From Impatiens glandulifera (Eukaryota > Streptophyta > Magnoliopsida > Ericales > Balsaminaceae), in contig NC_061862.1 of assembly GCF_907164915.1 (NCBI RefSeq), positions 90,320,846 through 90,384,845 on the forward strand: 64,000 bases of DNA, given 5' to 3'. How positions within the stretch are numbered: position 1 is the stretch's first letter; every line of letters starts with the position of its first letter. The notes under the pieces are model-generated. The model made no database searches, was not told where the DNA came from, and saw only the letters and a list, made by a program, of their open reading frames with translations. This document shows, one piece after another, positions 37,782 through 48,239 of the stretch. A program made the position numbers and the translations under genes.

Positions 37782-37783
37782 CT

Positions 37784-39424
37784 TGTTAGGATCGGAATCG
37801 CCCTTGGAGGACTGAGGTTCCGGTTTTAGAAGGGTTGACCGCTTACACAACACAACGCACGCTCTGATTGGTGATAGTCCGGTTAAAGACTAAAACCGTT
37901 TTTAACACTACGCAAGCTGTCACAGACTCTTGAACCGGGTTCAAGGGCGGAAATGTCTATTTCAGTTTGAAGCAACACACAAGGTTTGGATGATGTTTAT
38001 AAGAAGTCGGTTAAGGAGGATAGATGGACCGGTTTTGTTAAGGAATAGGATTATGTTTCGGTTAGTAATAGTTCGGTTTTAGAGTAGGTAAGCAGAAAAT
38101 AAAGGAAATGACACAAGACAGGATTTTTTATGGATGTTCGGAGCAAACCCTCCTACGTCACCCCTTCTTCTCAAGTTATGAGAAGGATCTCCACTAACTT
38201 GAATGTTACAACACTCACAACTCCCGGACGAGCCTAACTCGCTACTCGCCGGTTACACCACTTCACTCTTGATGTAATAGAAATAACACACTATAACAAC
38301 AATGCTTTCGGTAAATAAAACAATTATTTTGGATCGCGCGTGAGATTTCTTTCTCTCTCTTTCTTATCTATGTTTTGGAAATGCTTCGACTTCTCTTTTA
38401 TAGTAAAAAGATGACAATGGTCATATTTTTCTCTCTCCAGGAGATTGGCCTCTGGAAACCTGTAATGATCAAGAGGCTTGCACGCCTTTCCTCTTGGACA
38501 GATCAATGTGGACACATGGCAGACATGCATAAGCCGATTTGGACACATGGCAGACATGCATAAGCCGGTCATTTTTCTCTCTTACATATTCCCAAGGAAT
38601 ATTGTAATCATTATCCTACCCCATGCCTGGTTTCTTCTCTTACATATTCCCAAGGAATATTGTAATCATTTTCTTGCCCCATACCTTGTTTCTTCTTTTA
38701 CATATTCCCAAAGAATATTTTGTTTGTCTTAACACATTATCTTCAAGATATTCATATCTTTTGAATAACTTGGCCGTTGCAACTCAACCGGTCTTGAACT
38801 TGAACCGTTCTGGATTTTTGCACAAAGGTTGAACCTGTCCGGATTTCATCTCAAACCTGAGAATGCTGAACGTATTTATTAGCCGGAGCTGAGGGCAATT
38901 AATGACCGAAGCATATTTATGACTGGAGCGGATCATTTAATAACCGGAGCATTTAATAAACCAGAACTCATTTATGACCGGTCATGCTTCATTAAGTGCC
39001 GGTTGACCGATCCGGTTTCACCGGAGCCTTCTTTCATTAAATGCTTGTTTGACCGATCTCCTAACTTAGTCGGTTGACCGATCCGGTTTCACCGGAGCCT
39101 TCTTTCATTAAATGCTTGTTTGACCGATCTCCTAACTTAGTCGGTTGACCGATCTTCGGTTGACCGAACTGTTTGACTGAACTCCGGTTGATCGAACCGG
39201 TTAACTGAACTCTGGTTGACCGAACTCCACTTCGAACCGAAGTCGAACTACCAAACCAATCTTGCCTACATAGAGACAGTAGTATTTACCACTACGCTAC
39301 AACAACTTCTTGTTATATTTAAACCAATTAATATACTTGATATGACTTAGCGGTTTAACATATTTATTTGAACTTAATTTATCTATTCATTAAATCTTTC
39401 ATAATTTCTAACAATTATTTTCTA
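37784..39424 (-). repeat. 5' LTR of the nested copia element
   Basis: It reads ...CGATCCTAACA at its 3' end (37784) next to the primer site. The first three bases of the LTR (TGT) are missing at 39424 compared with the other LTR. TATAAAAG lies at 38395-38402 (minus strand). Private changes include a 33-bp duplication (ACACATGGCAGACATGCATA, 38512-38577) and a 70-bp duplication near 39000-39140. Confidence 0.85.
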
Positions 39425-39432
39425 TGGAGGGT

Positions 39433-39653
39433 TGACCTGAGTCAAAAAATCAGGTCACTCATCAACCCGAACCCACCCACCCAACCCGACCCACCTAATA
39501 TATTAATAAAAAAAATAACTTGTCTACCTTACAAAAAAACCCTAACCCTAATGGGCCTAACCCATATCCTTAATTTCTATTCCTTTTCTTCCTTCCGTCT
39601 TTCTCACTATTCATTTTCCTCCATCCTTCTCACTTCTCTTCAATATACATTCC
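39433..39653 (+). repeat. Duplicated hAT promoter block, right copy
   Basis: This is the second copy of the block, continuous with the BED-finger ORF on its right. It carries AAACCCTAACCCTAATGGGCC, a telo-box next to a site II-like TGGGCC. Confidence 0.8.
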
Positions 39654-39709
39654 TTCTCTAATTTTCATCTTTTTTAATCTCTTGAACTCCGCTAGTATCC
39701 AGCAATAAA

Positions 39710-40012
39710 ATGAGTTCACAAATTAATTTTGATCTTGAGGAGGATAGTGTGGAGGGTTCACCTATGGCAAATTTAGATGCAAATAAAGAAACGTGCATTA
39801 ATTCCCAAGATCAAGCCTCCAAAACTGGTATTGGTAAACGAAAGAGACCATTAAAATCAAAGTGGTGGCAGTATTTTGATATGATTCCTAAAATAGAGGG
39901 AGAAGATTTGCAATGTAAATGTAAAGCATGTGGAATTACATACAAAGCTGATAGTAGTATGGGAACAGGTAATCTTCGTCGTCATATCCTTAATCAATGT
40001 GAAAATTCATAA
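39710..40012 (+). CDS. BED-type zinc finger fragment of a hAT transposase
   Basis: This ORF of 100 aa has an acidic N-terminus, a basic stretch (GKRKRPLKSKWWQYF) and a BED finger: Cys-x2-Cys (CKAC) followed by the conserved GNLRRHILNQC with His-x4-Cys. In hAT transposases this finger binds the element ends. The RNase H-like catalytic core and dimerisation region, normally several hundred residues further on, are absent: the ORF stops at the end of the finger and AT-rich sequence and the hAT terminus follow. The promoter-like block upstream and the intact frame mean it could still be expressed, possibly as a DNA-binding fragment. That is inference. Confidence 0.7.
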   Translation: MSSQINFDLEEDSVEGSPMANLDANKETCINSQDQASKTGIGKRKRPLKSKWWQYFDMIPKIEGEDLQCKCKACGITYKADSSMGTGNLRRHILNQCENS

Positions 40013-40286
40013 TTTCGTTGTGTAATATTTATTTTGTGAAAATTTTGAATTTTCTAAACATAATTATTATGTTTATGCCAATTTTATTATTTTGTATTTA
40101 AATTAAAGTATTATTATTAAGCAAAAAACTTATTTTGGGTTAGTCGGGTTGGTCTGGGTTCGGGTTCGGGTTTGTTGTTTTCAGGTTGGTTCAGGTTCGG
40201 GTCGGGTTCGGATTGAAAATTTTGTTATAATGCACCTCCTTCAACCCGACTCGAACCCACCCGACCCACCTGAATTGACACCCCTA

Positions 40287-40294
40287 ACTAAGAC
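40287..40294. repeat. hAT target site duplication, right (ACTAAGAC)
   Basis: The 8-mer is identical to 33962-33969. Confidence 0.85.
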
Positions 40295-41298
40295 CCCTAT
40301 TTTTTAACAACATATAGAAGATCTAAATATTTTTATTTTCTAAAACACTCACTTATTTTAAATAAAGTAATTTATTTCTATTTTTAAATACTAATGAGTG
40401 GATACGAAGGATTAAAAAAAACTCAAAATTGAGAGTTTACTTAAAATTGGACATAATTTTTAATTAAATAATCATAAATAAATAACACTTACAAAAATTA
40501 CAATTACAAAATCAATAATATGAATTCATTTAGTTGAATAAATAAAATATTTGTTTCTCATGTAAATATAATTTCACTTTATTTTCGTAAAATCATAAAA
40601 TATAAATAATTTATATACTTATAAAATTTTAAGATCATAAATTTAAAAATAATAAAAATTTAACTAGTTTAAGATTTTACTTAAAAATATAATCGTTAAG
40701 CTTTTTAAAATTATATCATTTTAAGAGTTAAATCTAGCTTTTAACCTTTTTTTTTATCCAAAACTTTTATTTTAAAACAGGCCATATTTTTTAATTATAA
40801 AAGACCTCTACTCTTTTTAAAACAATCTTTAAAAGGCTTAAATATTTATAATTTCTAATAAACTCAGCTATTTTAAATAAAATCATTAATTTTCTTTTAT
40901 TTTTTATTTACATATGAGTCAACCCACAAAACCCGTTTAATCAACTAAGAGCATATATTCACAAATCAAACGAATTGGTCGGCATGCAATGTGAAATATA
41001 GTTGACACACTAAAATGATTGTAATATTGTATTATTCTTACCAACTTATAGGGTGTTGCACTAATCAACACAAGCATTTCAAAATCCCTTGATATAGTCC
41101 CATGCATAACTCAATTCATGGTGAGAAGTTCTAAAGAAATACCTCAAATCAAAGATTTCAAACCGAACCTACATGTTCTTTAATTTGTTTGAGACAATAT
41201 GGAATCACACTTATCTTGTTTTGAAGAAAAATCAACTACAGCAATCTTAAAATATTAGCATAAAAAAATGATGTTTTATTTATTTATTTTCTTACCAA
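40295..41298. other. AT-rich spacer
   Basis: Nothing recognisable. Confidence 0.4.
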
Positions 41299-41303
41299 CT
41301 ATC

Positions 41304-41883
41304 TGTTAGAATCTTTAATCTAAATCTTTAATCCTTAAATCTATATTCTTAATTCTCTATGTCAATAAATCGAGATAAACTGTAATTGCGGAAACGTACC
41401 TGGATCTTTAATGAAGAACGGTTCATTAAGCCGTTCTTCGTTATTCTCTTCTTCTTGTTCTTGGATCTGGACCTGAATCTGAATGTGGATCTTCTCGTTC
41501 TGGATCTGGACCTGGATCGGAATGTTTGATGTGGGTGGGGTTTAAGTCTTTCAACCCTATATCGATAGCCTTCTTGAGAGTTCTTGAGAGATGAACATAA
41601 ACCTTATTGTTCGATGAGAGAAACAAATAGGTAGGCTATCTATATGGGTTGGGGACCTAGCCCTAATATACCCATTTATTATTCGGCCCATCAACGAAAT
41701 AATGAATGGTATTTTTGCTTCTACACAAATATGTCCCCATATTTATTATAGATGTCTAAATAAGCCCATAACCTTTATACTTTAATAGATCATTTTATTT
41801 GGGCTTTAATCTTTATTATAATAACAACTAATATACAATTATTAAATAATATATGTACCCAAATAATGGAAATAATTCCAACA
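41304..41883 (-). mobile_element. Solo LTR, 580 bp
   Basis: On the minus strand it begins TGTTGGAATTATTTCC and ends AAAGATTCTAACA. CTATC occurs on both flanks (41299-41303 and 41884-41888), a 5-bp target duplication. No internal region or second LTR is present, as after LTR-LTR recombination. The phrase GTCCCCAACCCATATAGATAG may contain its promoter. The ORF at 41441-41626 is fortuitous. Confidence 0.8.
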
Positions 41884-41888
41884 CTATC

Positions 41889-43042
41889 TTCTTAAAATAA
41901 TAAAATAATAATAAAGCATAACAATAACAGTAACCAAAGCTTGTAACCTTGTACAAGAAACCTTATCTAAATGAGGCTCTCTTGTTAAAGTTTCTAAAAA
42001 AAAAAAATAAAAAAAAAATAAAGATTGTCTAAACATACATACTAAAATAAATAGATAAGAATTAACTATATATTTATATTAACCTAATTATGTATATTAA
42101 TTCATCATTATTTCGAGCTTCAATGATATGGGGTTATTTAATTTTTTATCTTCTTATAATTTATTATCCCATTATCAATCTTATCATTAGTCAAATTAAT
42201 AACAAATTATCTTTTAATTTTTTTATAAAATATAAAATAACTATATTTTTGTAATTTAACTTAAAATAATTCACTTTTTTTCGTTAAAGTTTTTCTTTTT
42301 AATTTAAAATACTAACACAGCTGTTATGATCATCACTTATTTAGGGCGTGTCATCTTATCTGATGTAAAACTATTTCCAATTAGCTACCCTAGTGATTCA
42401 TTTCGTTAAAGTTTTCATTTCATGATTCATATTTTCTTCTCAAATACCTCAAATTTTTTTTTTATAATCTAGTCAATTAAAATTGAACTAATAACATTCC
42501 ATTTAGAAAAAACAAATACTATAACCATTAAGCTAAAATAGATTGGTTTGAATAACTCAAGATTAAACAAACTAGCTTTATGTATTAACTCTAGGAATCT
42601 TTCAAAATCATAACTATTCATTAATGATAGAGAAATTAATCAAAAGAAATAATACTAGTTTTGGATTTTAAAAACAAAATCATAAGTGTTTATTAACTAA
42701 CTCTTGATAACAAATATAGATCATAATCTTCCTTATATATTTTTAAGTTGTCACTAATTAGTCCTTAATATTTTTCCAAATAAAAGTACAATCACCCTAA
42801 AATTCCGCCCTAGATTGATATAAAAAACAAAAACTTCAACGAATTTACAGCTAAAGCAGCAAACGTTTTAAAACCGACGACCGTTTAAGTTTTGTCGTAA
42901 CAAATGTCACAAAAGATTTAATATGCAATCAAACAAAGTCTAAAAAAATAGATAATTTACAAAGTTTGGCATATAAGTAATAATCCAACCTCTCTAGCTA
43001 CTTCCAACATCCTCTTCCCTTAATCATCTTCACCTTTTAACA
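41889..43042. other. AT-rich spacer upstream of the 43 kb gene
   Basis: No coding sequence. The last 100 bp must contain the promoter and 5' UTR of the next gene. AAGTTTGGCATATAAGTAAT (42961-42980) includes a weak TATA-like ATATAAG about 75 bp before the ATG. Confidence 0.4.
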
Positions 43043-43654
43043 ATGTTTCCCAATTTCATTTATATCCATAAGCCGGAAAAGATGGTGGAATCCAAAGAAA
43101 GCATCTTCCTACCTGTTGTATTCTTCGACGGAGTTCACGACCATCAGATGGGAGTGATCGAACTCCTTCATTCGCACGATTACACTACTATTCGACAACT
43201 CTTATGTCAAATCGTCCATGTCGGTACCTTGAACATCAAGATCTCTTTGATCGATGCAAAATCAATGAAATTGTCGCCGAACAATAGAAGGAAAGTCATG
43301 GTCACCGAAAATTCAAACTTTTTCGTCACTGCGAAAACGAACGACTCTTTCTTTGTCGTCGAGTTGATGAAGAAGAGAAACCGGTCGAAAAGGAAAAATA
43401 AGGAGATGGACATCACGTCATATTTTTACCCATATCCAGGGATGCCATTGCAGGATTTTCAAAATGGGTTTATGAAGTGCAAGGGGTGTAATGAAGCCCA
43501 AAAGGGCAAGTCATTGTTGCCTGAGTTCCATTTGTGTGTGAAAGATGATATTATATTAGGGTTTCGGTCAAAAGTTGTACCAATTGCTCGACCGGTCAAG
43601 ACTTCTCATAAGGAATTTGAAGTTCGTTGGAAATGTCCATATACTTTGTTTTAA
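43043..43654 (+). CDS. Plant protein of unknown function (DUF7138-like), single exon
   Basis: This intact ORF of 203 aa is GC-richer than its surroundings. The start could be 43043 or the Met at 43082 (MVESKESIFLPVVFFDG), which matches better the family start I recall. The N-terminal half has VVFFDGVHDHQMGVIELL, NIKISLIDAKS and FFVTAKTNDSFFVVELMKKR, the pattern of a small plant-specific family (DUF7138 from memory) with a ubiquitin-like beta-grasp look. A basic stretch (KKRNRSKRKNKEMD) follows. The C-terminal half has CKGCNEAQ and a late WKCPY. No signal peptide or membrane helix is visible. It stands alone between AT-rich spacers, with no intron signals needed. Function is unknown. Confidence 0.7.
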   Translation: MFPNFIYIHKPEKMVESKESIFLPVVFFDGVHDHQMGVIELLHSHDYTTIRQLLCQIVHVGTLNIKISLIDAKSMKLSPNNRRKVMVTENSNFFVTAKTNDSFFVVELMKKRNRSKRKNKEMDITSYFYPYPGMPLQDFQNGFMKCKGCNEAQKGKSLLPEFHLCVKDDIILGFRSKVVPIARPVKTSHKEFEVRWKCPYTLF

Positions 43655-45587
43655 TGATTGTGAAATATAGATGATATTCAATAATAGTATGGTTTAATGG
43701 ATGTTACCTCTTTTTTGTTATCCCTAATAATAGTGACTATTTGTTCTTACAATATTTTGATTTGATTGAATTGTTATGAACAAAAATTGGAATAAATGTT
43801 TTTTTTTACATATATATCATTATCTCAAATAATTTTGAAATATATAACACAATTATATTAGCATGACTCAAATAATTAATTATGTCTTTAAAATTAGTGA
43901 ATTGTTTATTCTTTAACATATTTCACTTTATTCATATCAGATCAAATCATCTTATTTGACAATGAAAATACATACATAAAAATATATGATCAATATATAT
44001 ATTTATATATATATATAAGACATCAAATAAGGGAAACATAGGAGATCATCAAAACCAAATAAGGAAGCCATGTTTGTTTTCACCAGCTTTTGGGTTTGGC
44101 CTGTATTTTTTTTTTAATTTACTTAAAAACAATACTTTTTTACAATATCTTATTGAAGCGTGGTTGTAAATGAAATAATTTATATATTAAAAATTTTAAT
44201 AATATTTGTTCGTTCCTCTCCAGCTTCAAGTTATTCTAAACATATCCAATAAATAATACGTTTTTTAAAACTAATATTTTATCATAATTATTGTCACAAT
44301 TATATAATTTATAATTTAAAATTGTCAAAATAAATGTGAAAGTGATTTTATTTATATTTGTATAAAATATGAAAATTTTTAGATAAAAAAAATATATATC
44401 AAAATTATATTAGATCAAACTATATCAAATGAGATCGAAAATAAATAAAATAATATTCTTATAAAATTGATTATGAAAATGAGTTTTCTATTACCATTAA
44501 CTCTTATATATTTAGTTTTTGATAATTTTAAAAAAGATAAATATAAAAGTGAGTTTATTTGCATCTCTATATGAAAAATATGACTGAGATAAAATCTTTT
44601 TAGGTAAAAATATAATTTTCAATAAATAGATAATATTAAAAAATTATTTACAAAATATATTCTTTTTCTTGTAATTTTAACAAAATGAAAATTTTATGAT
44701 TAATCTTGTTTATTAGAGAGAAAATTTATTTAACAATATTTTTTCCTCCAACACATCTTGAAAATAGACTACAACTTAATTTTAAAATTTTGATATTTAT
44801 TCTAAAACAATATTTTTAAAATTAGACCTAAAGTACTTTTAATTGTTTGAAATTACTCAAAATTGGCTCACTATTTTAAAACAGAAACCCCGACAAATAA
44901 ACGATTTTGCAATCTTCGGTTTCTTCAACTGCCTGGTCTGCAATGGTTAAAAAAAGTTCAAGCCTTACTAAAAATGTCTACCAACTTTATGTTTAAAAAA
45001 AATTATTGTCCATAAATACTTAAAAATTTAAGCTAAGTATATCGTAGTAAATGAATTTAACTTTGATCTAAACGAATTAAAAAGTTGCTTTTAACTGTGA
45101 TTAATATAGTTTCTATCTAATTAATTGGTTAGATATCACCCTTAATTACTCTATTATGAAAATAACAAGTTTCATAACTATCAAATGTCATGCTAACATT
45201 CTCTACTAAAAGTAGCTTTCTTGAACAAATTAATTATGATTAATTAAATATTATTTCATATCTCTTTCATCTATCAAATTATTTAATTCATTAATTAAAT
45301 TATTATAATAATTATTTTTTAAAATACTTTATTTCTTTCTATTAAGAAAAAAACTAATTTATCAAAATCACCACAATCAACATTTTTCGAATAAACTTAA
45401 GTTTATTTAAATAAATATCATCTCTAAAGACTCGTTCGTTTTAATTATTTAAATAACTCAAACAAAGCAAAAATATTAAACTATCTCTCATTTATCGTAT
45501 CATTAAATATATTAATCAAAATACTAAAATATCTTTTATTTTAAATTATTATTAATATATAATTATAAAATAAAAAATATTAATATA
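43655..45587. other. AT-rich intergenic DNA
   Basis: No gene is seen. Short (AT)n runs lie near 43990-44020. It includes the 3' UTR of the 43 kb gene in its first 100-150 bp. Confidence 0.45.
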
Positions 45588-47115
45588 TGTTGGGAAAAAA
45601 TAAAAAAAAATAAATAAAAAATTAATTAAGTGAGAAGTAATTAACTTATAAAAAAACAAAAGTTTTGAAACATTAAACAAAGGAATTCTGATTATGTTAA
45701 GAACAAAATTTTGATGATGTTTAGTTGTGAATAAAGCTAAGTTGTCTATTTGGTTTTGTGCAGGTGCATTAGACTATGCTAACTTAGACGTGGTCTAAGC
45801 AGGTTAATTAGACGAAGTTAGACGTTGTAGTCTAACTCCATTAGACGTGGTAGTCTAATGGGATGCGAAGTTAGACGTTATAGTCTAACTCCATTAGACG
45901 TGGTAGTCTAATGGGATGCAAAGTTAGACGTTGTAGTCTAACTCCATTAGACGTGGTAGTCTAATGGGATGCCAAGTTAGACGTTGTAGTCAGAGTTGGT
46001 CTAATGGATGCGTAGTTAGACGAGAACGTCTAACTCCATTAGACTTGATAGTCTAATGGGAAACATAGTTAGATGTGGACGTCTAACTCCATTAGACTTG
46101 ATAGTCTAATGTGATACGTAGTTAGACATTATAGTCTAACTCCAATAGACTTGGTAGTCTAATGGAATACGTAGTTAAACGAGGATGTCTAACTCCATTA
46201 GACTTGGTGGTCTAATGGGACGCATAGTTAGACGAGAACGTCTAACTCCCTTAGACTTGGTCTAATGGAGCACGTCTAATGTCTTACTTCAGCAGCCGTT
46301 TGAAGTTAGCATACGTCTAACCACGATCAACTAGTTGTTTTCTACTCCTACTCCACTCACTTTTGTGTAGTCTGACAAGCCAACTAATTGTATCCAATGA
46401 ATAAACGCCACGTACGCAAATGTCCTTCCAACGGTTTGTCTAATACAAGACAATTTCAGAAGGATATTCGACGCACTACCAGTTCGGTACTGCCACGATC
46501 CCTTTGCTCAGAGTTTGTAGATTTCTGGTACTATGGGAGGCTTTCCAATGGACACTTTCCACGTGTCCATGAAGAAGATTCAACCGTTGGTGTCCTTCTA
46601 CTACAAATAGATGCTCAAAGACAACGGACGAATCACCTTTCCAGTTTACTAAATTCACAAACTTACTCTTGCACTTACTAATTTCTTAGATTATTCAAGT
46701 TCAAGAGAGAAAGAATCAATTATTGTCTAGATGTGAGAATATTGTTGAGAATATTGTAAGTTGAACAGAGGTTGTTCTGTTCAACAGAGAGTTAGCTAGT
46801 TTAGTAAGTTGTATTTGATTCAAAGTAATTAGTGGATATCCTTCCGGTTGTGGAAGAAAGGGTGACGTAGGAGGGTTTGCTCCGAACATCCATAAACAAC
46901 TCCTTGTGTTCTTTACTTTCTGTCATTCATCTTCTATCGGTTCAAAGCTTCAAATCCGGCGAACACTTCCGCACTTGAAACCGTTTCAAGAGTTCGAAGG
47001 ATTTGTGAAGAATATAAACATATTTTAATCTCTCACATGATTACTATTGAATTGTTTATCATAACTATTAACAATAGTCAGATCTTAGTCTCTATTGTTA
47101 GCAACGATCCTAACA
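45588..47115 (+). repeat. 5' LTR of the outer copia element
   Basis: It begins TGTTGGGAAA and ends GATCCTAACA. It has a hairpin-rich minisatellite at 45785-46285, a TATA-position sequence TACAAATAG (46602-46610) that differs from the intact TATAAATAG of the partner LTR, and the conserved GGGTGACGTAGGAGGGTTTG block near 46860. Confidence 0.9.
45785..46285 (+). repeat. LTR minisatellite of hairpin units (5' LTR)
   Basis: The composite unit is AGTTAGACG..(A/G)CGTCTAACT, then CCATTAGAC..GTCTAATGGGATGCGT. Each half is self-complementary, so every unit can fold into two stems. The unit length is about 60-65 bp with variation. Confidence 0.85.
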
Positions 47116-47117
47116 AG

Positions 47118-47130
47118 TGGTATCAGAGCC
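47118..47130 (+). other. Primer binding site (initiator-Met tRNA type)
   Basis: TGGTATCAGAGCC follows the LTR end after two bases. It is complementary to the 3' end of plant initiator-Met tRNA, the usual copia primer. Confidence 0.85.
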
Positions 47131-47165
47131 TCGTTTTCTATTCTCAAGCAACAAGAACCTTAATC

Positions 47166-48139
47166 ATGATTAAAGATGCCAGTTCCTCTAAGATTCCTAT
47201 GTTTTCGAAAAAACTATATCGTGTGGAAGAAGAGAGTTCGTGCTCATCTTGTGTCCATAGATGATGACATGTGGAGTGTTGTCATAGAATCAAGATAGAT
47301 AAAGACAAATCTGAGTGTAAAAATGAAGACAAGAGGAAGAACAACCTCGACAACTTGACCATGGACATCTTATATAGATCTCTTGACGACAACATGTTCA
47401 ACTACATAATATCTTGCGAGTCTGCCAAAGAATTTTGGGAAAGACTCACTCAACTCTGTGAAGGCAATGAGCAAACCAAAGAAAACAAGATTACGGTTGC
47501 CACTTAGCAGTTCAACAACTTTAAGATGCGTCCTGGAGAGACGATGTCTGAGTTTGATGCAAGATTTAGTAAAATCGTCACCACTCTCTCTATTCTGAGG
47601 AAGACCTACAACAATAGAGAGATTGTTATAAAGGTCATGCGAGCATTGCCTAGGGAGTGGGACATCAAGAATATGGAGATGAGGGAGTATAAAGACCTCA
47701 ATAAGATGGAGCTCTTCGACTTGCTTGCCGATTTGAAGGCCTATGAGTTCGAGTTGAACTTTAGGATTGAAGAGGAGGATTCCACATCCACCATCATAAC
47801 CAAGGCTTTGGTGACTTCTAAGGAGCCACCAGTGACCACTGAAGTAAAGACGGCTGCCCAGCAGCTCAGCAGCGACGCGATGACTCTCTTCGTGAAAAAT
47901 TTTGGCAAATTCATGAAGATGAGCAATTCTAACTCAAACTCTTCAAACAATAACAATGATGATAAGACTAAATATAAGGCTAACGTGAAATGTTTTAACT
48001 GTGGTATACTAGGTCATTATAAATTGGAGTGCAGGAAGCCAAAACGTGATGAGAAGAAGAAAGACAACGAAAATGAGTTGAAGGCCCTCATGACGGCTGA
48101 CAGCAAGGCTAATTGTCTTGCTTTAAAACCTCCGCAGGT
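47166..48139 (+). pseudogene. Copia gag, 5' part, broken
   Basis: This is the Gag nucleocapsid precursor. It begins with the Met at 47166 (MIKDASSSKIPMF). A frame change near 47210 and another near 47270 are needed to follow the family pattern (VRAHLVSIDDDMWSVV, then DILYRSLDDNMFNYIISC and EFWERLTQLCEGNEQ). An in-frame stop lies at about 47505 (TAG), after which the frame is open to the gap (GETMSEFDARFSKIV, VMRALPREWDIKNMEM, LFDLLADLKAYEFEL). A zinc knuckle Cys-x2-Cys-x4-His-x4-Cys (CFNCGILGHYKLEC) lies at 47991-48032. The scaffold gap interrupts it, and the C-terminal part reappears at 55758 beyond the nested element. Confidence 0.85.
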
Positions 48140-48239
48140 NNNNNNNNNNNNNNNNNNNNNNNNNNNNNNNNNNNNNNNNNNNNNNNNNNNNNNNNNNNNN
48201 NNNNNNNNNNNNNNNNNNNNNNNNNNNNNNNNNNNNNNN
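48140..48239. other. Assembly gap, 100 N
   Basis: A run of exactly 100 N, the usual placeholder for a gap of unknown size. The 5' LTR, gag and any pol of the nested copia element should lie here. Small ORFs that read through the N run are artefacts. Confidence 0.98.

Larger units (their letters stand above)
34347..39424 (-). mobile_element. Copia-type LTR retrotransposon, gag-only, nested in hAT
   Basis: Two LTRs in the same orientation (37784-39424 is the 5' LTR on the minus strand; 34347-36172 is the 3' LTR) flank a 1.6-kb interior. That interior holds a decayed primer site (37769-37781), a broken gag, and polypurine tracts (AAAAAGGGAGAAAT, minus strand, 36174-36187). No protease, integrase, reverse transcriptase or RNase H is present, so the copy depended on a helper. 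No short target duplication flanks it; instead a block of about 220 bp is repeated on both sides. Confidence 0.88.
33970..40286. mobile_element. hAT-type DNA transposon, small, carrying a nested copia element
   Basis: The ends are TAGGGGTGTCAA at 33970 and its complement TTGACACCCCTA ending at 40286. They are flanked by the same 8-mer ACTAAGAC (33962-33969 and 40287-40294), the target duplication size of hAT elements. Inside, both ends are rich in GGGTTCGGGTCG / CGACCC motifs. The only coding sequence is a BED-finger ORF (39710-40012). Without the nested retroelement and one copy of a duplicated 220-bp block, the hAT is only about 1 kb, so it is non-autonomous. Confidence 0.88.

Noticed and set aside
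37188..37829. 213-codon plus-strand ORF
   Set aside because: Antisense to the copia gag and LTR; Ser/Leu-rich shadow.
45785..46285. CRISPR-like array
   Set aside because: Units are hairpin repeats with repetitive, not unique, spacers in a plant LTR; not CRISPR.
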